DNA from: Deltaproteobacteria bacterium
GTDB lineage: Bacteria > Desulfobacterota > Desulfuromonadia > Geobacterales > DSM-12255
Length of the DNA: 33,805 nt
Direction of reading: 5' to 3'
Assembly: GCA_021849045.1 (NCBI GenBank)
Contig: JAJZTK010000029.1
Location: 1 to 33,805 of the forward strand
The number at the start of each line of letters is the position of its first letter. Positions within the stretch are counted from its first letter, which is position 1. A program made the translations under genes and the position numbers. Shown here in pieces: positions 22,880 to 32,056 of the stretch. The notes beneath the pieces are model-generated. The model searched no databases. It saw nothing but the letters and a program-made list of their open reading frames with translations, and had not been told where the DNA came from.

Positions 22880-24937
22880 ATGGCAGGAAACAGCGAAACG
22901 TTGCGGGATCACCTGGCGGCCTATCGTGACGGGAAGCGGACTTTTGAGAACGCTTTCCAGAGCGTGGCCCGGATGATCCTCGGGGCCGGGTTCGAGAAGG
23001 TGGTGGTGAACGGCCGCACCACCTATGACTTCAACGTCTTCCGGACCGGGAAGAAGCATACGATCGGCATGTACGACGAGATCAACAGCTTTGTCTCGTA
23101 CGTCAAGGACGCGGCAGAAGGGGGCTCTTCCAAGGAGATGGCCTTTGTTCTGGTGGGCGAACCGGGGAACGGCAAGACCTTCTTCGTCGAGTTTCTCTGC
23201 GGCCGCTACCGGGAGTTCCTCTCCCTGGATGGAAACCGACGCTACACCTACCGCTTCACCGGGCTGGAAAAGCTGGGCCACTACGGCCGGATCAACGTCA
23301 TCGACTCCCAGACCTATGAAGATCCGATGATCCTGGCCATGAACCTCCTGCCGACCGGCGACGCCAGCCGCCGGTTCCTGGCCGACACGGGCGGGTTTTC
23401 GGAAGCCCAGCTGACAACGGTCTATGACAACTACCGGCCGCTCGGCGCCTGCAGCGGCTACATCTGGGAAGATATCCGGACCTACTGCGATGACGATCTG
23501 GACCGGATGCTGGAGTTCATCGAGGTCGTGCCGGTACCGCTCTCCGAGAGCCTGGGGACCGTTACCGGCAAATACCCGGCAAAGGACAAGATCACCTCCT
23601 CGTCCGTGGACCTGCTGGGGGAGGAATCGATCCAACGGCTTCTGCACATCTCCGATACCAACAACCCCTACCGCTTCGACCTGCGGCGCGGCGCCCTGGC
23701 CCGGGTGGCCGGCGGCGGCATCCACTTCTCCGACGAGATCTTCAAGAACAAGAAGGACCTGGTCCAGGTCTACCTGGGGGTGATCCAGAACCGGGCCATC
23801 GAGATCGACGGCTACCGCTGGCCCATCGACTCCCTGATCATCGCCACCAGCAACAACTCCGAGTTCAACCGGTTCCTGGCCGAGAAGGAAGAGGCCCCGA
23901 TCGTGGACCGCTGCCGGATCTGCTATGTCTCCCACAACACCAACTATCGGCTCCAGGAGGGACTGACCGCCTATGCCATCGGCAGCGAGGCAAAGACCAC
24001 CCTGACCAAGGAGGCGCTGCACCAGGACCCGAACCTTAACTATGCGGCATCGGTCGGGGTGGTGCTCTCCCGGCTGCCCCGTTCCGAAAAGCTGACCCCC
24101 ATCGAAACCATGAAGCTGGCCGCCGGTGAGGTGGCCGGCGAGAAGAGCATCAAGGCGCTGGCCGAGGTGATCGACACCCTGGGGCAGGACCCGGACATCA
24201 CCAAGCGGTTCGGCCAGCGGGGACTCGGGCACCGGAGCCTGGGGCGGTCGATCCAGCTCCAGGTGGAGAGCTCCGAGACCAACGAAGGGCGCTGCATGTT
24301 CGCCTACGACATCTTCAAGACCCTGGAGCGGGTGGTCCTGGACTACGTGGTGGAGACCAACGACCGGGCCAAGTACCTGGAGGACCTGAAGATCGCCCGG
24401 GGGCTCTACCGGGAACGGATCATGACCGAGATGTTCAACGCCTACATGGACGAACCGTACGCCATTCGCAAGGACGTGATGAACTACGTGAACATGATCA
24501 TCGGCATCGATGCCGAGAACCTGGGGCCGGACAAGATGTGGAAGTACAAAGACCCCCAAACCCGCGAGCTGAAGGCGTTGAAGATCGACGAGCGGTACGT
24601 GAAGAGCGTTGAGGAGCGGATCGGCCTGAAGACCGAGGAGCAGCGGGAGTCGTTTCGGACCTCCATCCGGAAGATCTACGGCCAGAAGATCTCGGTCGAC
24701 CCCAACTACGACTTCATGGACAACCTGGAGCTGGTGAAGGCGGTGACCGACGTGCGGCTGAAATCGGATATCGCCGGTGCCGGGAGCCTGATCGGCGCCC
24801 TGGCCAACCGGACCAACGAGGAGAACCAGAAGCTGTACGACCGGATGATCAACACCATGCTGGAGAAGCTGGGGTACTGCCGGACCTGTTCGCAGAAGAC
24901 CATAGAGTACTTCTGTACGCAGGAAGATGAAAACTAG
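22880..24937 (+). CDS. prkA: PrkA/YeaG serine protein kinase-like AAA+ protein
   Basis: A 685-aa PrkA, slightly longer than the usual 630-645 aa. GGAGGAAAG precedes the ATG. The N-terminal AAA+ domain has Walker A GEPGNGKT (93-100), Walker B FSDEIF (283-288) and a sensor-like ATSNN (322-326). The C-terminal kinase-like region follows. A Cys cluster, CRTCSQKTIEYFC, closes the protein and could bind a metal. PrkA/YeaG is a cytoplasmic protein linked to stress, starvation and sporulation and works with YeaH. It is the first gene of a four-gene same-strand module. A long frame on the opposite strand is a shadow of its GC-rich codons. Confidence 0.93.
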   Translation: MAGNSETLRDHLAAYRDGKRTFENAFQSVARMILGAGFEKVVVNGRTTYDFNVFRTGKKHTIGMYDEINSFVSYVKDAAEGGSSKEMAFVLVGEPGNGKTFFVEFLCGRYREFLSLDGNRRYTYRFTGLEKLGHYGRINVIDSQTYEDPMILAMNLLPTGDASRRFLADTGGFSEAQLTTVYDNYRPLGACSGYIWEDIRTYCDDDLDRMLEFIEVVPVPLSESLGTVTGKYPAKDKITSSSVDLLGEESIQRLLHISDTNNPYRFDLRRGALARVAGGGIHFSDEIFKNKKDLVQVYLGVIQNRAIEIDGYRWPIDSLIIATSNNSEFNRFLAEKEEAPIVDRCRICYVSHNTNYRLQEGLTAYAIGSEAKTTLTKEALHQDPNLNYAASVGVVLSRLPRSEKLTPIETMKLAAGEVAGEKSIKALAEVIDTLGQDPDITKRFGQRGLGHRSLGRSIQLQVESSETNEGRCMFAYDIFKTLERVVLDYVVETNDRAKYLEDLKIARGLYRERIMTEMFNAYMDEPYAIRKDVMNYVNMIIGIDAENLGPDKMWKYKDPQTRELKALKIDERYVKSVEERIGLKTEEQRESFRTSIRKIYGQKISVDPNYDFMDNLELVKAVTDVRLKSDIAGAGSLIGALANRTNEENQKLYDRMINTMLEKLGYCRTCSQKTIEYFCTQEDEN

Positions 24938-25022
24938 GGCGGAACGCGCCTTTTCCGCCCTGGCTGCGTAAGTCTTCGGGATTACTTGTGCGACGTAGCG
25001 CTGCTACGTCTCCGCGCAATCC
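24937..25022. repeat. Two palindromic sequences between prkA and yeaH
   Basis: The first hairpin, GGGCGGAA/TTCCGCCC (24937-24960), begins in the prkA stop codon. The second (24979-25022) has a perfect core GACGTAGC-GCT-GCTACGTC and outer arms GGATT and AATCC. Such extragenic palindromes are often dispersed in genomes. They may adjust the mRNA ratio of prkA to yeaH. Confidence 0.55.
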
Positions 25023-25075
25023 CTCGACAGCCTTGCCAGGACGAAAAAATCGCGTTCCAGGAAATATTGCTGATC

Positions 25076-26455
25076 ATGCGAAACGACTTGGAAGCATATC
25101 TTGAAGAGCTGAGGACCAGGGGGCTCACCCCCCAGAGGGAGGCGCGGCTGCGGGCCGAGCTGGAGACGGCCGGCGCGGAGCACGCACCACCGGCGTCCGA
25201 ACCCGGGACCGGCCCGTTTGCCGGGTTCTTCCGCAGCGTCTATGCTGCTGCCGATCTGCTGGATCTGCAGAGGGGGGCGGCGGTTGAGCGACCGGTGACC
25301 CAGATTCAAAAATCCCTGGACGAGCTCCTGGAGCGGGACCGCAGGCGGGAGGAGGACGGTTTCCCCAGAAAGATCCGGGTGGGGAAACTGGTGAAGCCGG
25401 GGCGGGGGACTGCCGGCAAGGTGGTGGTCGTGCCGACCACCGAGGAGGAGAAGTTCATCCACGATCCGACCGTGCGGCCCCAGGAAGAGGGTGGTACCGG
25501 CGGCACCGGCGACGAGGGTGAGGGGGAGGTCATCGGCGAACAGCCGGTCCGTCCCGAGGGACAGGGTACGGGAACCGGCCCGGGGCAGGGTGAAGGGGAG
25601 GCCCACGAACTGGAGTCCAGCGCCTACGACCTGGGCAAGACCCTGACCGAGAAGTTCCAGCTCCCCAACCTGAAGGAAAAGGGAAAAAAGCGCTCCCTGA
25701 CCCGCTACACCTACGACCTGACCGACCGCAACCGCGGTTTCGGCCAGGTGCTGGACAAGAAGGCGACCCTGCGGAAGATCATCGAGTCCAATATTTCTCT
25801 GGGGAACATCCCGGACGTGGCGGACATCGACCCGTCCCGCTTTCTCATCGCCCCGAGGGACAAGGTCTACCGCATCCTCTCCCGGGAGAAGGACTTCGAT
25901 TCCCAGGCAATGGTCTTCTTCCTCCGGGACTATTCCGGGTCCATGTCCGGCAAGGTGACCGAGCTGGTGGCGACCCAGCACGTGCTGATCTACAGCTGGC
26001 TCATCTACCAGTACGCCGGCCAGGTGGAGTCCCGGTTCATCCTCCACGACACCGAGGCCAAGGAGGTGCCTGATTTCTACACCTACTACAACTCCCAGGT
26101 GGCCGGGGGGACCGAGGTGGCCAGCGCCTACCGGCTGGTGAACGAGATCGTGGCCAAGGAGGGGCTGGCAAAGGATTACAACATCTATGTTTTCCACGGC
26201 ACGGACGGCGACGATTGGGATTCCGGTGGGGACAAGGCATTGCCGGAGCTTCGGGAGATGATTCGCTACGCGAGTCGGGTCGGCGTAACTATTGCCGAGC
26301 ACGGCCTGGGGACCTCGGGCGGCACCGAGGTGTCCCGCTACCTGGAGAACTCGGGGCTGCTCACGGAGAGGCCGGAGCTGATCCGGATGGACGTGATGCA
26401 GGAGGATGCGGACGAGCCGCGACTGATCGAGGGAATCAAAAAATTGATCTCGTAG
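25076..26455 (+). CDS. yeaH: YeaH/DUF444 family protein with a VWA-like domain
   Basis: A 459-aa partner of PrkA. I chose ATG 25076 (MRNDLEAYLEEL); an upstream in-frame start at 24986 lies inside the palindromic repeat. The ribosome-binding site is weak (AGGAA, 13 nt away). A Gly/Glu-rich linker (about 138-178) precedes a von Willebrand A-like domain with MIDAS motif D285-Y-S287-G-S289 (FFLRDYSGSMSG). A later stretch is FHGTDGDDWDSGG. YeaH proteins act with the PrkA kinase in stationary-phase and nitrogen stress. Its stop codon lies inside the next repeat. Confidence 0.9.
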   Translation: MRNDLEAYLEELRTRGLTPQREARLRAELETAGAEHAPPASEPGTGPFAGFFRSVYAAADLLDLQRGAAVERPVTQIQKSLDELLERDRRREEDGFPRKIRVGKLVKPGRGTAGKVVVVPTTEEEKFIHDPTVRPQEEGGTGGTGDEGEGEVIGEQPVRPEGQGTGTGPGQGEGEAHELESSAYDLGKTLTEKFQLPNLKEKGKKRSLTRYTYDLTDRNRGFGQVLDKKATLRKIIESNISLGNIPDVADIDPSRFLIAPRDKVYRILSREKDFDSQAMVFFLRDYSGSMSGKVTELVATQHVLIYSWLIYQYAGQVESRFILHDTEAKEVPDFYTYYNSQVAGGTEVASAYRLVNEIVAKEGLAKDYNIYVFHGTDGDDWDSGGDKALPELREMIRYASRVGVTIAEHGLGTSGGTEVSRYLENSGLLTERPELIRMDVMQEDADEPRLIEGIKKLIS

Positions 26456-26510
26456 GGGCAGGCCCCCGTGCCTGCCCGGAGACAGGGCGGCCACAGGGGG
26501 CCGCCCCTAC
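26452..26510. repeat. Palindromic repeat unit between yeaH and spoVR
   Basis: The 59-bp unit begins GTAGGGGC and ends GCCCCTAC, its exact complement. It contains two internal hairpins: GGGCAGG/CCTGCCC and GGGCGGC/GCCGCCC. It takes in the yeaH stop codon. Similar GTAGGGGCAGGC units are scattered in several bacterial genomes. Only one copy is in this window. Confidence 0.6.
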
Positions 26511-26522
26511 ATCGGCGAAACC

Positions 26523-28154
26523 ATGGAACTGATAAACCAACATACCAAGGCGATCATGGAAGGGTGCAAGGAGCGGGCGCGGGATGCCGGGCTCTCCTTC
26601 ACCAACGAGTCGCTGGAGTATATCGTCACCAACCGCGACCTGCTGGAGTTGATGCCCAAGGTGATGATCCCGACCCTCTACGACTACTGGGTCCACGACC
26701 TGGAGGTGCTGCGGGAAAAGGGGAAGTACGAGCTCTACCCCCATAACCCCTACGAGACGGTGATCAATACCCGGCCTCCCATCTCCTTTTACAACGACAA
26801 CAACCCGGACTGGCTGAACGTGATGATCTTCTACCATGTCTTGGGGCATATCGACTTCTTCCAGAACAACCTCTACTTCCGCCACACCTGGGACTACGAT
26901 TTCACCGGCCAGGCCCTGTCGGACAAGAGGTTGATCGCCAGACTGCGGAGCGAAAAGGGGCACTGGGTCGACTACGTCATCGAGTTCGCCCGGGCGATCG
27001 ACAACCTGGTGAACTACCACGGCGAACTGGCCAGGCTCTATGTCCCGGACACGGCCGTCATGTCGGAGCGGCTCGACTATTACTTCGATGTCTTTCTCCA
27101 GCGCCTGAAGCATGTTCCGGTGAGCGACTACCTGAAGGAGGTGGCGCGCTACAATGACTGCCTGAAGGAGTTCGGCGAACAAGGGGAGAAGACCTTCTTC
27201 AGCGAAGCGGTGAAGAAGTACCCGGAACTGGAGGCCCACTTTGCCAAGCAGGACGGGCGCCTGAGTCCGCGGCGTGACCTGCTCCAGTACCTGATGGACG
27301 AGTCGCCGTTCCTGAACCGGGATGAAAACGAGTGGATGAAACAGGTGATGGAGATCGTCCGCAATACCTCGATCTTCTTCCAGCCCCAGATCCGGACCAA
27401 GATCATGAACGAGGGGTGGGCCAGCTACTGGCACGAAAAACTGTTCCTCCAGGACGACCGGATCAAGGGGCACGAGGTGGATTTCGCCCGGGTCCACGCC
27501 GGGGTCACCTCGCTCCCCCGGGTGGGGCTCAACCCCTATGCCCTGGGGATGCGGCTCTTTACCTGGCTTGACGAACTGGGTGACACGGGGCGTTACTCCC
27601 TCGCCTACCAGCGGCTCGCCGGAGCCGAGTCCCGCAAACGGTTCGATACCGGCGCGGGCCAGGGGCAGGAGTTCATCTTCCGGATCAGGGAAAACCTCTG
27701 CGACTACCTGTTTATCAAGGAGTTCATCGACCAGGATTTCACGGACCGCTACAAGCTGTTCGTGGTCGACCGGCGTCTGGACCAGCAGCGCCAGGTTTGG
27801 CAGTACTTTGTTAAGAGCAGGAAGAGCGAGGAGTACCGGCAGATGCTCCTGGACACCCTCTATCACCCGCCGGTCATCGAGGTGGATCAGGAGCGGACCT
27901 ATGGCGGGCAACTCTCCCTGGTACACCGTTTCGAGGGAAAACAACTGGTACGCGAATATCTGGCCAACACCATGCTGGGGATCGAGTTCCTCTGGGGCGG
28001 ACCGGTATCGCTGGAGACGAGCGATGGGATCATGGAACGCCCCTCTGGCAGTCCCCAGGGAGAAGGGGCCGGGGGGGGCGAGATCCGCTGGCAGCGGGTG
28101 AAATACACCATGCACGAGAAGGTCCTCTCCCGCCAGCTCGTTGAGAGAATATAG
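26523..28154 (+). CDS. spoVR: SpoVR/YcgB family protein
   Basis: A 543-aa SpoVR-like protein, a little longer than the common 470-510 aa. Conserved stretches include YHVLGHIDFFQNN, TKIMNEGWASYWHEKL and YGGQLSLVHRFEGKQL; the His and Glu residues of the first two could bind a metal. The ribosome-binding site before ATG 26523 is poor, so translation may depend on mRNA structure. Near the C-terminus a Gly/Pro/Ser-rich stretch, PSGSPQGEGAGGGE, interrupts the usual pattern and looks like a low-complexity insertion. SpoVR proteins accompany PrkA and YeaH and affect spore cortex or biofilm traits in other bacteria; the biochemical role is not established. Confidence 0.9.
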   Translation: MELINQHTKAIMEGCKERARDAGLSFTNESLEYIVTNRDLLELMPKVMIPTLYDYWVHDLEVLREKGKYELYPHNPYETVINTRPPISFYNDNNPDWLNVMIFYHVLGHIDFFQNNLYFRHTWDYDFTGQALSDKRLIARLRSEKGHWVDYVIEFARAIDNLVNYHGELARLYVPDTAVMSERLDYYFDVFLQRLKHVPVSDYLKEVARYNDCLKEFGEQGEKTFFSEAVKKYPELEAHFAKQDGRLSPRRDLLQYLMDESPFLNRDENEWMKQVMEIVRNTSIFFQPQIRTKIMNEGWASYWHEKLFLQDDRIKGHEVDFARVHAGVTSLPRVGLNPYALGMRLFTWLDELGDTGRYSLAYQRLAGAESRKRFDTGAGQGQEFIFRIRENLCDYLFIKEFIDQDFTDRYKLFVVDRRLDQQRQVWQYFVKSRKSEEYRQMLLDTLYHPPVIEVDQERTYGGQLSLVHRFEGKQLVREYLANTMLGIEFLWGGPVSLETSDGIMERPSGSPQGEGAGGGEIRWQRVKYTMHEKVLSRQLVERI

Positions 28155-28156
28155 TC

Positions 28157-30451
28157 ATGACGAATGTTGAGAAAGCCCTTAAGCACCTGAACCGGAAGAT
28201 GAGTGAACGGGAGCTGACCCAGGCCATCCCCTTCGACGAATATCTCCAGGTTCTTGCCAGCCAGCCGGATACGGTGCTCCGGTCCATTTTCCAGACCTTC
28301 CACGACATGATCCACGCCTATGTGGGCACCGGATACGACGAATATCCGGACGACCCGGAGTCGATCAACTACGTGAATTACGACTGCAGCCGCCTGTTCG
28401 TCGAGAACAGCGACCGGCCGTTTTTCGCCGACCGGCTCTTTGCCAACCGGCTCATCAACCATGTGGCAGCCATGCGCAGCGGTGCCCGCCAGAACAAGAT
28501 CTACATCTTCCGGGGGCCGCCCGGCTCGGGCAAGAGTACTTTTCTGAACAATCTGTTGATGAAGTTCGAGGAGTACGCCAACACCGAGGCCGGCCGCCGC
28601 TACGAGGTGGTCTGGCGCCTGGACCGCAGGGTTCTGGGGCAGATCGGGGAGGGCCAGGTCAATACCTTCATGGACAAACTCTCCTCCCTGCTGGACCAGT
28701 ACGAGCTGGGGCAGGAAGAGCTGGTGGAGATGAAGAACTCTCTCCACCGCATGGGCGACTATGTGGAGGTGCCCTGTCCCTCCCACGACAGCCCGATCCT
28801 GCTGGTACCCAAGGGGGACCGGCGGGCCTTCTTCGACGACCTGTTCCGCAACGACGAGTTCAAGTGGAAGCTCTTTACGGAAAAAGAGTACGACTGGGTC
28901 TTCCGCGAGACACCCTGCACCATCTGCAGCTCCCTCTACCAGGCTCTGCGCCAGCGCCTGGCAAAACCGTCGGACGTCTTCAGGATGGTTTATGCGCGGC
29001 CGTACCGTTTTGACCGGCGGGTGGGGGAGGGGATCAGCGTCTTCAACCCGGGCGACCGGCCGACGAAACAGAACGTCCTCACCAACGAGCTCCTTCAGCG
29101 CAAGATCGATGTGCTCCTGGGGGACAGCAACGAGGTGAAGTACCTCTATTCCAGCATGGCAAAAACCAACAACGGCATCTATGCCCTTATGGACGTGAAG
29201 TCCCACAACGCCGAGCGGCTCCTGGAGCTGCACAACATCATCAGCGAAGGCATCCACAAGGTGGAGGACCTGGAGGAGAACGTCAACTCCCTCTTCATTG
29301 CCCTGATGAACCCGGAGGACGAGAAGGCGACCGAAGGGGGCGCCTCGTTCTCGGACCGGATCGAGTTCATCAACACCCCCTATGTCCTTGATCTGAATAC
29401 CGAGGTGGAGATCTACCGGAACATTTTCGGCAAGCATATCGACGAGCATTTCCTGCCGCGGGTGCTGCACAACTTTGCACGGGTGATCATCTCCACCCGG
29501 ATGAACCGCTCTTCCGAGGCGCTCCTGGAGTGGATCGGCACGTCGATAAAATACACTCTCTTCTGCGACGACTACCTGCAGCTGCTGAAGATGGAGATCT
29601 ACACCGGTCACATCCCCCCCTGGCTCACGGAGGAGGACCGAAAAAAGCTGAACGCCAAGCGTCGGCGCAGGATCATCGCCGAATCCGAGCAGGAGGGGAT
29701 GATCGGCTTCTCCGGCCGGGACGCCATCAAGATCTTTAGCGATTTCTATGCCGCCTACATGCGCAAGGACAAGCTGATCAACATGTCCCAACTGGTCAAT
29801 TTCTTCACCAAGTGGCGCAAGGACCTGACCGCGGAGATCCCGGCCGGGTTCATCGACTCCCTGGTCTGCAACTACGACTACACGGTGCTCCAGGAGGTGA
29901 AGGAGTCGCTCTACTACTACAACGAGGAGCAGATCGCCCGGGATATCCTCAACTACATGTTCGCGGTCAGTTTCGAGCCGGGAACGGTGGAGGTCTGCCG
30001 GTTTACCGGCGACCGGCTGGAGATCAGCGAGGAGTATCTGTCGGTGATCGAGGGGCGGCTCCTGGGGGGCGAGACCGACGACGTCTCCCAGCGGAAGACC
30101 TTCCGGACCGAGGTGCAGAAGGAGTACACCTCCCGGGCGCTCACCCAGGAGATCATGGTGGAGGGGCTGGACCCGCGGGAGACCCACCTCTACCAGTCAC
30201 TGTACGAGCGGTACGTCCATAACCTGAAGGAAAAGGTGCTGGACCCGTTCCTGGACAACGCCAATTTCCGCCGCGCCATCAAGGATTACGACACCGAGGC
30301 GTTCAAGACCTACGACCGCCGCATCCGCGACGACGTCACCTTCCTGATCAACAACCTCTGCGCCAACAAGTACCACTACACCAAGCAGAGCGCCAAGGAG
30401 GTCTGCGTCTACGTCATCGACAACGACCTGGCGAAGAAATTCCATTCATAG
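28157..30451 (+). CDS. Second, divergent PrkA-family AAA+ protein
   Basis: A 764-aa PrkA-like protein. Its ATG begins 2 nt after the spoVR stop, so translation is probably coupled. Walker A is intact (GPPGSGKST, 120-128). At the Walker B position the sequence reads ALMDVKSHNAERLLEL, with D346-V347 instead of the Asp-Glu of PrkA, although the sensor Asn (IALMNPED) is kept. C207-x-x-H210 and C254-x-x-C257 could form a zinc site absent from the first PrkA. The C-terminal 350 residues are helical and charged. It may regulate or pair with the first PrkA and might bind ATP without efficient hydrolysis. It is the last gene of the four-gene module. Confidence 0.85.
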   Translation: MTNVEKALKHLNRKMSERELTQAIPFDEYLQVLASQPDTVLRSIFQTFHDMIHAYVGTGYDEYPDDPESINYVNYDCSRLFVENSDRPFFADRLFANRLINHVAAMRSGARQNKIYIFRGPPGSGKSTFLNNLLMKFEEYANTEAGRRYEVVWRLDRRVLGQIGEGQVNTFMDKLSSLLDQYELGQEELVEMKNSLHRMGDYVEVPCPSHDSPILLVPKGDRRAFFDDLFRNDEFKWKLFTEKEYDWVFRETPCTICSSLYQALRQRLAKPSDVFRMVYARPYRFDRRVGEGISVFNPGDRPTKQNVLTNELLQRKIDVLLGDSNEVKYLYSSMAKTNNGIYALMDVKSHNAERLLELHNIISEGIHKVEDLEENVNSLFIALMNPEDEKATEGGASFSDRIEFINTPYVLDLNTEVEIYRNIFGKHIDEHFLPRVLHNFARVIISTRMNRSSEALLEWIGTSIKYTLFCDDYLQLLKMEIYTGHIPPWLTEEDRKKLNAKRRRRIIAESEQEGMIGFSGRDAIKIFSDFYAAYMRKDKLINMSQLVNFFTKWRKDLTAEIPAGFIDSLVCNYDYTVLQEVKESLYYYNEEQIARDILNYMFAVSFEPGTVEVCRFTGDRLEISEEYLSVIEGRLLGGETDDVSQRKTFRTEVQKEYTSRALTQEIMVEGLDPRETHLYQSLYERYVHNLKEKVLDPFLDNANFRRAIKDYDTEAFKTYDRRIRDDVTFLINNLCANKYHYTKQSAKEVCVYVIDNDLAKKFHS

Positions 30452-30458
30452 GTGTGGC

Positions 30459-30896
30459 ATGAGCAGTGTGATGCTAATGTTCCTCATGTTCTGCGGCGGT
30501 ATTGCCGTGGCGTTGCAGCCATCCATTAACGGCCGCCTGGCCCAGCGGATTGGCATTGTCGAAAGCTCCTGCGTCTCCTTTGCGGTCGGTACGCTGGCGC
30601 TCCTGCTGGTGGCAGTGCTGGCAGGGGAGGGGAGCTTCCGGCAGGTGGCGACGGCCCGCTGGTGGGAGCTGACCGGCGGCTTTCTCGGGGCACTCTTCGT
30701 CACCCTGACCATTATGGCGGTACCGCGGATCGGCACGGCGTCGGCCATGGCCGCCACCATCACGGCCCAACTGCTCACCGGTCTGTTGCTGGATCACTTC
30801 GGGATCTTCGGCCTGCGGACGGTGCCGCTGGACGGCAAGCGGGCGCTGGGCGTGGTACTGCTTCTGGCCGGTGCCGGCCTGGTGTTCCGAAGGTAA
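30459..30896 (+). CDS. YdcZ/DUF606 (DMT superfamily) small membrane protein
   Basis: A 145-aa protein with about five hydrophobic segments, one half the size of a typical drug/metabolite transporter. The N-terminal motif GGIAVALQPSINGRLAQRIG and the later GTASAMAATITAQLLTGLLLDHFG are characteristic of the YdcZ family. It probably works as a dimer. It starts 8 nt after the second prkA gene and ends 5 nt before folA, so all are likely on one transcript. The substrate is unknown. Confidence 0.82.
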   Translation: MSSVMLMFLMFCGGIAVALQPSINGRLAQRIGIVESSCVSFAVGTLALLLVAVLAGEGSFRQVATARWWELTGGFLGALFVTLTIMAVPRIGTASAMAATITAQLLTGLLLDHFGIFGLRTVPLDGKRALGVVLLLAGAGLVFRR

Positions 30897-30901
30897 GGGG
30901 C

Positions 30902-31396
30902 GTGATAGTCTCCCTGATCGTTGCCATGGCGAGAAACCGCGTCATCGGCCGGGACAACACCCTGCCGTGGCATATCCCGGCCGACCTGCGCCATTTCCGC
31001 GACCTGACCCTGGGTCACCCGATCATCATGGGGCGAAAGACCTATGAGAGCATCGGCGCACCGCTAGCGGGCCGGCAGACCATCGTGGTCACCCGGCAGA
31101 AGGGGTATGCTGCCCCTGGCTGCGCCGTGGTGCATTCTCTCAAGGAGGCGCTTGCCGCGGCGGACTGTACGGACGAGGTCTTCGTCTGCGGCGGTGGCGA
31201 ACTGTACCGTGAGGCCCTCCCCCTGGCGGAGCGGATCTACCTGACCGTGGTGAAATTGGAGGTGGCGGGGGATGCCTTTTTCCCGGAGCTGCCTCCCGGC
31301 GTATTTGTGGAAACTGGTCGGGAGGAGGTTGTTGGAGAGCCGAGTTGTACCTTTTTGGTCCTGGAGAGGGTTCATTGTGGTGCCAGCACATCTTAA
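30902..31396 (+). CDS. folA: Dihydrofolate reductase
   Basis: A 164-aa DHFR reducing dihydrofolate to tetrahydrofolate with NADPH. It starts at GTG 30902, 5 nt after the stop of the upstream gene and preceded by AAGGGG. Motifs are MARNRVIGRDNTLPWHIPAD with the catalytic Asp28, PIIMGRKTYESIG, the NADPH-binding VTRQKG and CGGGELYREALPLA. The length is the family norm. Its place behind a transporter-like gene and the stress module seems accidental. Confidence 0.93.
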   Translation: MIVSLIVAMARNRVIGRDNTLPWHIPADLRHFRDLTLGHPIIMGRKTYESIGAPLAGRQTIVVTRQKGYAAPGCAVVHSLKEALAAADCTDEVFVCGGGELYREALPLAERIYLTVVKLEVAGDAFFPELPPGVFVETGREEVVGEPSCTFLVLERVHCGASTS

Positions 31397-31421
31397 CCGG
31401 GGGCATTTTAACGGTATACGG

Positions 31422-31427
31422 TATAAT
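31422..31427 (+). promoter_or_regulatory. Possible -10 element upstream of the thioesterase
   Basis: A perfect TATAAT sits 74 bp before the TTG start in an AT-rich stretch, but no good -35 hexamer is found at the right distance. It may need an activator or be fortuitous. Confidence 0.35.
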
Positions 31428-31500
31428 ATAAACAAATCGGTTCTCTTATATTCTTTTGTTGTGAAATTTCTGACAATTAAATCCGGATAAGGAGGCTTCC

Positions 31501-31926
31501 TTGGCCAATAACAGCGCAAAACCGGTGGGAGAATTGCTTCTCCGTACATCTCCGATGCCGAGCGACACAAATGCGAATGGGGACATCTTCGGCGGTTGGA
31601 TCATGTCGCAGATGGACATCGCCGGAGGCATGCTGGCAATAGAAATTACTGGCGGCCGTGCAGTTACGATAGCGGTGGATGCGATGAAATTCATCAAACC
31701 GGTAAAGGTTGGCGATGTCGTCTGCTGCTATGGAAAAGTTACAAGCATTGGGAACACATCAGTCACTATCAGGCTGGAGGTTTGGGTGAAGCCGAGTCTA
31801 CGGGAAATGAATGTTGAGAAAGAAAAAGATTTTTTTGTGGTAACAGAAGCTTCGTTCACGTATGTGGCTGTTGACAGTGAAGGGCGAAAACGACTTTTTC
31901 CTAAACTTGAGTCATCCGCTTTTTGA
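31501..31926 (+). CDS. yciA: YciA-type acyl-CoA thioesterase
   Basis: A 141-aa hotdog-fold acyl-CoA thioesterase closely resembling YciA. TTG 31501 is used as the start because AAGGAGG lies 5 nt upstream and the next Met is 19 residues inside the domain. Conserved residues are in MPSDTNANGDIFGGWIMSQM followed by DIAGG, with the catalytic Asp39, and in FIKPVKVGDVVCCYGKV. Such enzymes release free acids from a wide range of acyl-CoAs in the cytoplasm, as a valve for CoA. It has its own upstream AT-rich region and is probably transcribed separately from folA. Confidence 0.9.
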   Translation: MANNSAKPVGELLLRTSPMPSDTNANGDIFGGWIMSQMDIAGGMLAIEITGGRAVTIAVDAMKFIKPVKVGDVVCCYGKVTSIGNTSVTIRLEVWVKPSLREMNVEKEKDFFVVTEASFTYVAVDSEGRKRLFPKLESSAF

Positions 31927-32056
31927 GTATTGCCGTCAAGATTCCAGTCAGCGGGTGGATCGATCAAGCAATTCAATCAGGATTACCGTGAAGCGGACTG
32001 GAGGCTGGCAACAACCTTTAGTGACTGCGAGTGGAAAAAACAGTAAGGCAGCAACA

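Noticed and set aside
22856-24559. 567-codon minus-strand frame opposite prkA, and similar long frames opposite yeaH, spoVR, prkA2 and the Cat1-type CoA transferase
   Set aside because: GC-rich codon bias opens the complementary frames. The products are rich in Val, Leu, Gly and His with no recognisable domains, while the sense strands encode known families.
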